A stretch of DNA of 64,000 nucleotides from Begonia masoniana. Taxonomy: Eukaryota; Streptophyta; Magnoliopsida; Cucurbitales; Begoniaceae. The translations under genes and the position numbers were made by a program. The DNA is taken from NCBI GenBank assembly GCA_022432975.1, contig CM039508.1, positions 42,720,646 to 42,784,645 of the forward strand. The letters are read 5' to 3'. The notes under the pieces are model-generated. The model was given only the letters and a program-made list of their open reading frames with translations. It was not told where the DNA came from and did no database searches. This document shows, piece after piece, positions 23,829-34,954 of this stretch (position 1 is its first letter; each line of letters opens with the position of its first letter).

Positions 23829-26268
23829 TGTAACGCCCCCGAACCCACCCTGGCTCGGTGCGTTACTTTGCTCACTAACCCCACGTTTAAAACGTAATTT
23901 AAAATTATTTTCGATAAAATTTTGACTCAATTTTTGGGTTTTTCCAACCCTCAAAATTGGTTGGAAAACATGCGTGAAATACGTGCAAAACGTGTCGAAA
24001 AAGATAGGGTTAAAATATATTTGAAAAACAAAAAAAATTGGAAAAAGTTCAGGTAGGCCACAAGGGCGCCGCGCGCGCGTCGCTTAGGCAGCGCGCCGCG
24101 TGCGCGCCACCCCGCACTCAAGGTGCCGATCGATCGGCAACCTCTCGGGTTGCCAGTCAGTGAATAGTGAAAATGGCCAATCGATCAACGTTGAGGGCCG
24201 ATCGATCAACGCTGCGCGCCACGCTCGCTCCTGCGCTCGCCCAGCTTGGCCAGCGCGCCTCCTCCTCGGCCACCTGTGCCCCTCTTCGACCTTCTTCAAC
24301 CTTTTTCTCATTTTCTTCAAACCACTTATACCCAAAACACCTAAAACTTACCCAAAACCTTTCCCGACATTTCCCACTTCTCGACACATGAAAATCCCAG
24401 AAACCCGACTTTAAATCGTCATCGAAAATGTGAAAACGGTTGAAAACCAACGTCATTTACTATACGAAAAATCGAGCAGCATCACGTTTTATTTTTATAA
24501 AACCCCAAAACATCCAAACAATTATCTATACAACAACTCCCAAAATATCAACCAAAAGAGTTATAAAATTCTCATCATTTACAGTACCAAAAATCTAAAC
24601 TGAACCACCACCCACACCTCCTAGTATCAATGGTCGATTCGCCCCAACAACTGCCCGCACCAGCATACCTCGTGCGTCATTGACTGCTTCCTAGTCCTGG
24701 GTACTCTCACCGAGCTTATCTGAGATCTCGTCTTCACCTACACCATAAAACACAAAACGTAAGCTAGCTTAGTAAGTAGGGAATAATGCAATGAAAAACA
24801 TAATGCACACTCAATCCCTATACATGCAGTCTCTACACTCTCTGTTGGTTTCAATTCAATTCTCATTTCATTAATCTTTACCCGTGCATCTCTCGTAGAG
24901 ACCCTCCCAAGGTTCTCCACGAGCACTACTCTCCGACGAGGCAGCTCTACTCGATATCACGGTTCAATCTCTTCTTATCACAGTGCATCTCTCGTAGAGA
25001 CCCTCCCGAGGTGCTCCACGAGCACTACTCCCTGACGAGGCAGCTCTATTCGATATCACTGTTCAGTCTCTTATTATCGCAATGCATCTCTCGTAGAGAC
25101 CCTCTCGAGGTGCTCCACGAGCACTACTCCCCGACGAGGCAGCTCTACTCGGGATCACGTTGCATTTCTTATTATCTCGTTACATTTCGTGCTCACACTT
25201 TAAAACCGTGCTCAAGACTCATTTTTCGTGGTTTGAAAACAATGATGCATGTCAAACAAAAGAAACAAAACACAACAAACAAACAACCAAACAAATCCCT
25301 ACCGTTCCATGGTGTAGGCCCGAAGGCAACAAAACACATGTTCCTCTACTTATCTGATTGCTCGGCACGTGTTTGATCACTTCGTCCAGCCAAATTACCC
25401 GCTCGACAACCTAACAATTAGGAAAAATCTCTTAATAACATTCTAAGGAATTCTAAGAAATTATCTAACCCCAAAACTAATCACACTTTAACCAACTATA
25501 CAATCTAATACTTAAAACCCGATTTTTCCTATAGTTTTAGTGTCCTTACTTCAATCGCCCATAACTTACTCGTTTTTCAACGGATTTAGACGTGCCACCC
25601 CATTCCGTAAACCTTTACACGTCTAGTATCTATTGAAACAATAAAATTTAACAACCAAACAACTTAGCCAATTCGAAATCCAAAAAAAAAAGAATCGGCC
25701 CTCATTGTCTTAAAAACTGATTTTTCCATAACTCACATCCAATCTTTAATCTCCTCCTAAAAACAACCTAAACTAACATAATTAAGGATTAAACCATCAA
25801 TTATAGCAAGGAATTACAGCAAAGAACAAAAAATTCGGAATTCATGTTTAGGGTTTTCCAAACCTTATCAAACTCCCACCAAAACTCAACAAAAATATCA
25901 AAAATCTTCACCAAAGTGTACCAATAACAAAACCCACTAAACTTACCACTCAAAACCCTTACAAATCTTGAAGGAATGGAGGAGGAGAGATCGGCTATGG
26001 AGGATAGAAGAATCGTGAGAAAATGAGGGAGAAGAAAACCAATTCACCTTTTAACTTAATCATTTTTTTCTCTTTTAATTCCTTCCACAAACTTTTCTCT
26101 TTTTATAAAATTGCCTCTCCTTCCCTTCACCCTTAACCAACGTGAATGCATCCATTTTCCTTTACTTTTTCCCTTTACTTTTCATTAGTTAATTCATTTC
26201 CTTCCTTAATAAGAAAAATAACTCTATCATACTTCCTGCTTTCCAATTCCACTTTCTAACTCAACTTG
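23829..26268 (-). mobile_element. Gypsy-like LTR fragment inserted in the Tork-like Copia
   Basis: Starts TGTAACGCCCCCGAACCC exactly where the RNase H frame breaks. It is LTR-like and non-coding, and resembles the TGT(A/G)AC-type long LTRs seen at 34955-37572. I found no matching target repeat (AGAAG) on the right, and the start of the host 3' LTR is also missing. A deletion therefore probably removed the right end together with about 60-160 bp of host element. Confidence 0.55.
24884..25175. repeat. three tandem units of 99 bp
   Basis: Units start at 24884, 24983 and 25082 with (g/a)tgcatctctcgtagagac, and each holds ctccacgagcactactc and cgacgaggcagctctactcg. They lie inside the Gypsy-like LTR fragment. 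Confidence 0.9.
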
Positions 26269-27012
26269 CTTCTTTCTTCAGCGTGTGTGTGTGAATGGAG
26301 ACTTTTAAAGTCTCCATTCGTTGCAAAGAGAAGGTGCCCACCTTCCTTTAAACATCTAAAAAAGTATCTGAATCTGAAGATTTCTGCATCCGATACTTGC
26401 AGAAAAAAGAAGAGACAAAAGTCTTCTCTGAGAAGAGAGAGATAATGAGGATTATTTGGGAGGGAAAAAAAAGAAAGAGTGTGAGAGAAAAATAGGTAAT
26501 GTGCTTTTGTGCACATTGAGAGTTCTAAAAGTAGTAATTTCTTTTAGTGAATATTTTCTAGAATATTCGATATCTAGAAAAATGTTGTAAATCTTATTTT
26601 TCATAGTGATATCTTTCTGGACTCGGTGCCCGTGGTTTTTTCCCGATTTGAGTTTCACGTAAAATCTTCGGTGTTTATTTTAGTCATTATTTCTTTTACT
26701 TCTTGACAGTTATAATCTTACGGTGTGGGAAAATATTCTTGTTATTTTTTGAATCGCATCTGCTATTATTTTTCGTACCATTTATTTAGTGGTATAATTG
26801 TATTGTGTAAGTGAGTTCTGCCTAGGAGACTGGATTTTAAGTGAGACCGTTTGTGACTTCTCCAGCCTTTCCTCGGAACTTACTTGCAAATGTAATTCTG
26901 TCTAAGGAGAATGTCAAGAGTAATTTTTTCTGAAAATAATCTTGATCAGTACTCTCCAAGTTTTACAGCAACGACATTATTATTGTTCCCACCAATTTCG
27001 TTATTTTTCCCA
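26269..27012 (+). repeat. 3' LTR of the Tork-like Copia, 5' end missing
   Basis: Direct repeat of 9161-9945 from cttctttctt onward, with many substitutions, so this is an old insertion. Its first roughly 57 bases are lost at the junction with the Gypsy-like LTR fragment. Confidence 0.75.
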
Positions 27013-27017
27013 GCACA

Positions 27018-27425
27018 AACCACTTAATCTTGCACCGAATTCTCTTTCCACCAACACTTTTGTCCTTTACAAAAGATATTTACCATTTCTGCCATGAAAA
27101 TCTTGATAATCATGTTTATGAAGTATTTTCTCATGTAGATAATAATATTTTATTTTTAAATAAATGTCCATGTATTGTTTGCCCTTTAGATGAACAACAC
27201 CATTTTTCTCTCTCTAACAGTTTTATATCAACAACTAGATGTTTTGATCTTTTCAACTTTGGACCGTGCTTATTTTGTATTTAACTATTGTAGATAATTT
27301 TTCTTGTGGACTTGGTCTGTTCTTTTACAATCTAAATCTCAAGTTTTTATTCATATTCAATTTTTTTAGTATTCATAGAGTACATAGTGATAATGGCACT
27401 AAATTATTTGATGACACAATACAAA
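27018..27425 (+). pseudogene. old Copia, right remnant (integrase region)
   Basis: Shows NHVYEVFSHVDNN, CPCIVCPLDEQHHF, STTRCFDL, TIVDNFS and VHSDNGTKLFDD. These are the GAG-pre-integrase and integrase core of the Copia whose protease part lies at 7880-9103. The two parts are now 18 kb apart because of the nested insertions. It ends where pararetroviral sequence begins. Confidence 0.7.
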
Positions 27426-27561
27426 AGACAACCAAAATTTTATACAAAAGACAAGAGAAAGAGAAGAGAACTTATAAGAGAAAGAGCAAACCAAGAACTA
27501 GAGTTTTTACGAGAGAGAAGGCAAACTCTAAAAACTTACAGAAACAGATTACATTGCTCCA

Positions 27562-27569
27562 TTATATAG
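27562..27569 (-). promoter_or_regulatory. TATA-like motif downstream of the pararetroviral ORFs
   Basis: Minus-strand ctatataatgg lies after the last pararetroviral ORF, followed by pyrimidine-rich leader-like sequence. In caulimovirids the main promoter occupies this position. This rests on position and motif only. Confidence 0.25.
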
Positions 27570-27613
27570 AAGAGAAAAGAAAAGAAAAGCAAAAACAATA
27601 ATGTAAAGAATCG

Positions 27614-28343
27614 TCATGAATGACGATACTTCAACTGTTGGGACCACTTTATCTGATCTACTTCGGATTGGGGACCACTTCTTCTGATCCACTTCGAATT
27701 TTCACCATAATATTTGTAGCTGGGGCCCTCTCTTTTTGGACTTTGAATTTCAGGAAAATCAATATCATTTGAACAATAATGACTCCATAATTTACTTTCG
27801 GCTTCAGCTTTAGCTTTTTCTTCAAGAGTGTAAAAATAACTCCAATAATTAAACCAATATCTGTTAAAAGGATGAGCCATTTGAAAGGGTCTTCGAATAA
27901 CTGGTCTGCGATTCCTTTTAGAAATAATTCTGCTGGTTGCATTTAGATTTAAGAATTCGAAAATATCCATTATTTCTGAATTCTTTTGCCTTTATCAAGC
28001 TTTTGATGAGAAAGCTCAATTAGAGAGTCCCATAATTCAACGTTTGTATAATTGTCTTCGTTCGGATTTTGAGATTCCCCTGCAAGAACATAAAAGGAAC
28101 GGAGTGCGTAGAGTCATCACTTTTTGTTTCTTCCGAATTTGTTTTTTTCTCTAGAAAAAAATACTGATCTCCAATTGTTTCAAGTAATTTTTTCTTGCGA
28201 TCTTGAAAACTCAAATCAAGATACTGTTTTTTGATCATAGTTTCAATTTGCTGAATAAAATTAGTTGATTCCTGAGTATCAGAGGAACTTTTTTCAGATG
28301 ATTTAGCAATAAGTTCCTTATACTGGTTAATGACTTCAATCAT
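27614..28343 (-). pseudogene. short ORFs downstream of the pararetroviral RNase H
   Basis: Minus-strand ORFs at 28343-28020 (107 aa, coiled-coil-like Lys/Glu-rich) and two overlapping ones at 27970-27614 and 27942-27658. One overlapping frame has a possible membrane segment (WLILLTDIGLIIGVIFTLL). I do not recognise a family. Position suggests a C-terminal or accessory product of the pararetrovirus, but flanking host or other element sequence is possible. Confidence 0.35.
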
Positions 28344-28808
28344 CTTTGATAAGCAACTCTCGGTATCAAATCGAGACCACCACTTTACTTAAAAATTTCA
28401 TTGAAGTTCAGGAAGTCCCAAAGGGTCTTTGTCTAATTCAAGATTCTATTGCCAAATCCAATTAATTTGGAATTCGGTACAGAACCAAAATAGATCTTGA
28501 CCAATAATTACGGATTTGCGAGCTGATAGTTCGGGATGATACTTTGCCCATATAATAAAGTTGTCTTGAAAAGTCTTTGGAAAAAGACTTATCTCCGGTG
28601 AATGCTCTTGCCACTAATGAAAAACCCAAGGTGGAAATTTATCTACGGATTTTAAAATCTCCAGATTAAGGGTAAAGAACCACGAATGAGTTCTTACCGG
28701 ATTCTGATAATAGAAAATAAATGACCAAGCTTAAACATAGTCCCAATAATTATATTTGTGGTCATTGATTTTTAAACTTCGGTTTGAAAAAATAGATAAT
28801 CCCCATTC

Positions 28809-30690
28809 CTATGGATGAATAATACGAATAATATAACACTTAGAATGTGTTATCGGGGATTTATTATTTCCTTCCTCAAGATAATAATGGAATAATTTTA
28901 CGGATTGTGTCTCAGTAAGGATGACTTCATAAATATAACGAAGCTTTCCTTCTAGAGCCAAATATTGTTGAGAGCCAAAATATCTTTCTTTAAAATACCA
29001 GGCATTCTTCGGATTTAAAAACATATCTTTTTCAGAAAGGGTCATTATAGATTCAATTACTTTCTTTTTGATAAACTGCGGTCCATGTTCTAGGACTTCT
29101 TTTGCAGTTTTCTTCGATTTTTCTACGGATTTAGAAGATTCTCCTAAAGCGGAAAAATTATATTGATATACTCCGAATTTTCAACTTCGGCCTCTACCCC
29201 TGAATGGGGTTTCCATCCTGCAAAAATTCGCGAGTTAAAAAATTGGATAAATAGTTATTAATACCCTTAATATATTCAATAGAAAAATCATAAACAGATA
29301 ATTCATATTGCCATCGGGCAAAAATCTATTTTGAAACAAGATTTTTCACATCTTTAGATAAAATAAATTTTGCAGAGGAGCAATCAACTCGAAGAATAAA
29401 TTTTTGATTTAATAAATCATCCTGAAATTTTGAAATACATTTTACAATAGAAATAATTTCTTTTTTAACTGTAGAATAATTTTGTTGGACTGGTTTCCAA
29501 ACTCCAAAAGTAAAACGGATTAAATCTTCTTTATTTGTATTTGGATTAAATTGCTTCAAAATACCACCATAACCAAAGTTAGAAGCATCTGTTTCAACAA
29601 TTTTATTCCAAGTGAAATTTGACAAACATAAACAAAGTAAAACCTTTGCTTGCTGTTTTATTTTCTTTACAGCATTTGTATGTTCTTGTGTCTAGGGAGA
29701 ATGATTTTTCTGGAGTTTTTTATACAACAGAAAAGTATCATGGGCAAGATTTTGATAAAAATCACTTAAGTAGTTCAAACTACCTAGAAATCGTTGCAAT
29801 TGAGTTTTGTCTTTAATTTTATCAAAAAATTTTGAAGTAAACTCAATATTACGGTTGATTGGAATAATTGTTCCCTGATTAATATTATGTCCTAAAAAAT
29901 GAATTGTTGTTTTGAATAATTGCATTTTAGGAGCCGAAATGACTAAACCATTTCGTTTAATAACGACTTTTAAAATTCGAAGATGCTTAATATGTTGATC
30001 AATAGATTTAGAAAAAACCAGAATATCATTAATGTAAACAATACAAAATTCTAAATAAATTGAAAAATATCATTCATAATATTTTGAAATTCAGATAGGG
30101 CATTTTTTAATTCAAATGGCATAACATTCCATTCATAATGGCCAAAAGGTACTAAAAAGCAGTTTTATATCTATCATGTTATGCTATCTGAATCTGCCAA
30201 TATCCTGATTTTAAATCAAATTTTGAAAATATCAAAGCATATTGCAAAGGATCTAAAAGAACTTTTTATTTGAAATCGGATAACAAATCCATTTTCAAAC
30301 ATCATTTAAAGGTTTATAATTGATTACTAGACTAGGAACTTCTCATTCTTTTTCATTACTATTGTAAACATAAAAAGCGATACAGCTCCAAGGAGAATAA
30401 CTTTTTCAAATAAGATTTTTCTTTAAAAGAGTTTCAATCTCTTTTTTACATAATTCTAAATATTCTTGTTTCATGTAACTTGGTCTAGCCTTGGTAGGAA
30501 TAAATTTTTTATTAAAGTCTCATTAAAGTCAGATATGTACGGGAGAGAAACAATATGTCTTTTCCTATCCCAAAAAGCATTTGGAGTAGTGTTACAAACT
30601 TCATATAGAAATTGATCTTCAATTTCTATTATTTTTTTTAATAATTTTTGGGGACTGAAGTTACTATTCAATTTTTAGATGGTAAATTTC
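28809..30690 (-). pseudogene. pararetroviral reverse transcriptase and RNase H, decayed
   Basis: RNase H at 29625-29326 shows VETDASNFGYGG and YSTVKKEI. The RT thumb/connection at 29925-29692 shows HFLGHNI and LQRFLGSLNYL. The RT active-site box near 30021-30032 reads YIND, where YxDD is expected, so even this motif is altered. Frame breaks separate the pieces. Confidence 0.75.
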
Positions 30691-30931
30691 AAATTTAAGA
30701 AAACTTATTTGTTTTTCTTTAATTTCATTAAAAGTTTTTAACTCATTTATAATCCTGGCTTCGGGATCAGAAATAAAGAGAAAAATAGCTTTTTGATTTT
30801 TAATAGTAGCGTAAATTCAAGTTTCATTTATCCTTTTAATTGACATAATCATATTTAAAAACGAGGTTCCTAGAATAATCCGCTGTTGCAGATTTCTAAC
30901 CAAAAGAAAAGTAGTTTCTAAACAAGTTGTT

Positions 30932-31258
30932 TTAATAATTGTAATTGATTTTTAATCTGTTACCATCAGCAGCAGTTAAAGACTGAACAGACTTTTCAAA
31001 ATATCTAGTAGGAACAAGTCCTTCCTGAATACAATTAATATCAGTTCCACTATCAACAAGAGCAATGATATCTGAAAGTTGAAAATCCTGATCTATTATT
31101 AAAGTAATTCGAATAAACCACTTTTGAAAAACAACACGATTTATACTGTTTAAAGTTTCCTTTAAAGAGAAAGATTCTTTTTGCTTTTTCAAAAGTAGAT
31201 TCATTATCATCATCATTATCACTAGTAGGATTATTCGGATTAGAAGTTGATGCAACAT
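30932..31258 (-). pseudogene. pararetroviral aspartic protease region
   Basis: IIALVDSGTDINCI near 31037-31072 has the catalytic D-S-G of the retropepsin-like Peptidase A3 type. It precedes the RT region as expected. Confidence 0.65.
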
Positions 31259-34200
31259 TTGATTCTATCTTAGAAAGTCGTTCTTCCATTATTATCCGGT
31301 ACTGATCATGATTATTACGAAGTTGAATTAATTCATATTTCAAATTATTAACTTCGCATTGTAAGTCCTGAATAGTTACAGATTTTTCATTTTTACTTTT
31401 TTCGATATGATCAAAGACTTCATTAAGACTATAATATTTTGAATTTGTGAATTTTTCAGATTTTTCAGACTCAATAGACTTAGGTTTTGAGTCTACAGTA
31501 TTTTTAATTATCATTTCAATTATTTTTGTTCGAATAGTTGGATCTGTTATTTGATCTATAACCTCAATAATTTCTTGTTGAGATTTTGTAAAAACATTTA
31601 ATTGATTGCAATATTTATTATCACAAATTTCTTCAAATGAAGAAGAAGAAGACAAGTCATCAAAGTCACTATTCGAAGATTCCTCATCGGTGGAATTTAA
31701 AAGTAATTTTGATAATTGAAGGCGTAAACCCTCATCAATATTAAGTTCATTTAACTTTTTCTTTGTGCAACATTTAGAAGCATAATGACCAAATTTTTCA
31801 CATTTAAAACATTTAATATCAGATTTTGATTTCTGATGTTTTCTTTGTTTCCTATTAAACTTTTTCTTTGAAGAATACTGTTAATGTATATTTATGTTGG
31901 CATATATTTGTTTGGCAAAAGTAATTAAATTTATATTAGAAATTAAATATAGATTGCTATATTATTCAGTTGCACAGCAGATAGATTTATCGGAGATTAT
32001 GTTACCAAAACTATGCAGAATATTAGTTTTATGGTAACCTTGAAAAATAAGGAAAGTTGGTTATTTGGAAAGTTACTTGGAAATCAAGTTATCAATTATC
32101 TTTATCTATGGAAAGCCGATTTGAATATAGATTGTTCTGTGAATCATAACAGAGATCAAGAATCGTCATTCAACTATTCTGGGGTCATTATATGGTTTTA
32201 TTCTGGTACTTTCCGTATGTGTCGCCAAGGGTGTCGCGAGTTTGATTTTTCAGATTGAGTTTCCTTATGCTGTGCTTTCTGTTCTGGAACGACAACCTGC
32301 TGCGAATATAGTTAAGCATCAACCTTTCACAGAAGAGGCAAGCGGATTATTATTATTCTAGGAGATATTCTCTTGTGTCGTGAGCCGCCGGTTTTGTTCC
32401 CTCTCTTGCTTCTGCTAGTGAGTGTGTTTTTTATTGTTTCGATCTCTGTGAGATTGTTGTCCACACTCTACCTCTGTTGCTGTTGGATTTCATTGTTATA
32501 CGAGTGTGGTGGTTAATTGCGTCTTATAATAACGGTTGGTGTCACAAGCGGTGTCATAGGCGCAATCCTATTTTATTCTTCATTTAAGATCAGTCTCAGG
32601 AAGAGACAGCACTGGGACTCGGGAGGAGTTCTATTAATTGACAAGGGGAGCTTGTCATTCTGATCGTGGGCAAGGGGATCTTGCTCTACATGGATTTCGG
32701 GAGGAGTCAATATCGACAAGGGGAGCTTGTCGCATTTAGATCTTGGGAGAGGTTGATCTAAAGTCGAGGGGATCTCGCAAAAACAGTTTCTTTGAGGAAG
32801 TTGTCTAGAGACGGCGACAAAGATAAGAGGGAGTCTTTATTTGTATAAGTCCGGTTGTCTTGCAATTTTGTAAACTCATTGAAATGTTTTTAATTCTGGG
32901 CGTGGCCCCGCAGACGTAGGCTGGTTGCCGAACTGCGTTAACAATTTTGTGTCTCCTTACTTTACGCATTTTATTTTGTCCATTATTACTGTTTACTATT
33001 GGTGTCACGATCAATGTTACGACACCAACGTAACTAATCACGATTTCAAATACTCATCTTCTTTATCATGTTTTTTTAGATTTTTTATAATACTTTTTTT
33101 TATTCTTAGTTCGATGTTGTTCAATTTTATGAGACTTATATTTTTTACTAGGAACATTGTAAGTAAATTGCTCACAGAATTATCCTATTTCTTTCTTTCT
33201 TGTTAAATTTTATTTTTTCAACTGATACTGTAACTTCATATCGTTACAGAGTGATAAACCTACATGAACACATACACTTATAAGCTGACCATAAGTGCAG
33301 GTTGACCAAGGTATCATATGTCCAGAATTTAAGTCTAATAATTTTTGCTTAACCTTTTTAGCAAATAAAGGAGGTAGACCATCTATAAATTTAGCCTTCC
33401 AATATTCAGAATTTGCATTTTTTCGTTGCATAACTTTTGTAATAAAAACATCTTTATACCATCTAAAATGAGTTAAAGATGTACATCTAAGATTTTGTAA
33501 TAATTCTCTGCCACTTTCATGGCGTTGTTCAATTGCACCAATAAAGTGAAGAATAATAGCTTGAATAAGTGTATAAACACAATCTTCGACAGTAGTTGTT
33601 CGTTGCTGAGTACTATGCTGTCATGTAGAGTCAACAATTGTCTCAACATTATTTTCATGCTTTACAGCTTTTAAGACTTCAGATTTTTTAGAAATAGATA
33701 AATAATTATCTCACCTTCCTTTAAGACATCCAGTAAAGCCATTAATAATAAAAATGGCGATGTCAGAATCTTTGTTCTGGGCAGCTTTACAGACACTAGA
33801 ATACATCAACATTCTATAAATAACTTCATAAATTTGATATTCAGATAAACCATTTATATTCCATTCGTAGATAGTTTTAGCACTATAAGATGTTTGTTCT
33901 TTATAAAAATTTTCTTCCCAAAGTAAATCTTAAAAAGTTGGACGCTTATAATAGGTGCGTCGAACAATATCAGCACCTGGACCCTCATCATATTTAACAC
34001 GATTAAGATTTAAAGAATCCTGGTTTATAGTTAAAGAATAATTTTCCTGATTATTTATAAAAGGATAAGATTCTTGTAAATTAAAGAAGGAATCTTGAAT
34101 CTTTTGTAAAGCTTTTGCATCGGATTGCGACTCAAAATCAAAATCCGATTCATCTATATCCTTAGTACTAAGAGTACTAATATCTAAATTTTTCATTATA

Positions 34201-34857
34201 CTGATTCACTTTTCAATAAACTCGGAGTTTTTACTTGGATTTGAAAAATTAACATTTGAAATTGGAATTGGGGGTTTTACATCTGGCTTTGAAATTTTAA
34301 ATTCTTCAGATTTACTTCCAGAAGTTAAAGCCACATTAGAATCCAAATTTCTTGATTCTGGAATTAATTTATTAATTTAGTTTTCAGTACGAACCAATTG
34401 ATTTCCTACAGTTTGAAGATTAATATTGGTGAAATTATTTTGGTTAATAATAACTTCTTCTTTTTCAGTTAATGGCTTAGTAAGATTAGCTTAAGGAATT
34501 GCCTCTACAGTTGTTTGATCATTTTTTAATACAATAGGTTCTAAATGATGATGGACAGACTTAACAGTAGATCCATTTCTTGTTAACCAATTTTTTTGAT
34601 GTTCCTCATATTCTTCAAGGATATCTAAATGGAGTTTAAAATCAAAATGCCAAGACCAAAATTAGTTAATAAAAGGTATAATTGTTTGTTCAAGTTCTAA
34701 ATCAAGATAATATCGGTCTTTTAACCATTTAATTTCTGTCTTAGTGTAATGCTTAAAAAACCATTCCCTGAACATAGTGTTTTTAAATGAATGAAAATCT
34801 TCATTTAATAATCTTCGAATAGGAGAACTAGGCGTTTGAAAATCCATAATTATAGTT
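31259..34857 (-). pseudogene. pararetroviral capsid-like (gag) region, split by a solo LTR
   Basis: Runs from MDFQTPSSPIRRLL (34847) to the Ser/Glu-rich tail near 31259. A C-X2-C-X4-H-X4-C zinc knuckle lies at about 31766-31811. Blocks resembling a gag-type capsid include TIYEWNINGLSEYQIY, LLQNLRCTSL and FIDGLPPLFAKKV. Several stops are present. The region is interrupted at 31879-33048. Confidence 0.65.
31879..33048 (+). mobile_element. solo LTR in the pararetrovirus, perfect target duplication AATAC
   Basis: Begins TGTTAATGTATATTT and ends CACGATTTCA. AATAC is at 31874-31878 and again at 33049-33053. The capsid-like frame resumes on each side. It contains several 'gacaaggggagcttgtc'-type short repeats (32640-32780) and the GACGTAGGC...GTTGCCGAAC region common in Copia LTR 3' parts. 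No internal domain is present. Confidence 0.85.
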
Positions 34858-34954
34858 TAAAAGCCATTTCTGATTTTGTTGAAGACTCTATTCTATGAGA
34901 GTAAATTCCATGAGGAATTTGTTGTTCAGATATTTTAATACTTTCAATATTAGA

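Larger units (their letters stand above)
9104..27012 (+). mobile_element. Tork/Tnt1-like Copia retrotransposon, disrupted by two nested insertions
   Basis: Two direct LTR copies (about 9104-9945 and 26269-27012) flank a Met-tRNA primer site, gag and pol. The body is interrupted by a complete SIRE-like element (10586-20670) and a Gypsy-like LTR fragment (23829-26268). Candidate target duplication is GAACA (9099-9103) and GCACA (27013-27017). The left edge is uncertain: an alternative start TGTAGAAG at 9127 would leave more of the old Copia intact. gag and pol carry many stops. Confidence 0.75.

Noticed and set aside
24084..24456. ORFs of 74-104 aa around the GC-rich start of the Gypsy-like LTR
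   Set aside because: Overlapping in several frames, no homology recognised, lie in LTR sequence.
32013..32258. 81 aa ORF in the AATAC-flanked LTR
   Set aside because: Inside a solo LTR defined by a perfect duplication; no homology recognised.
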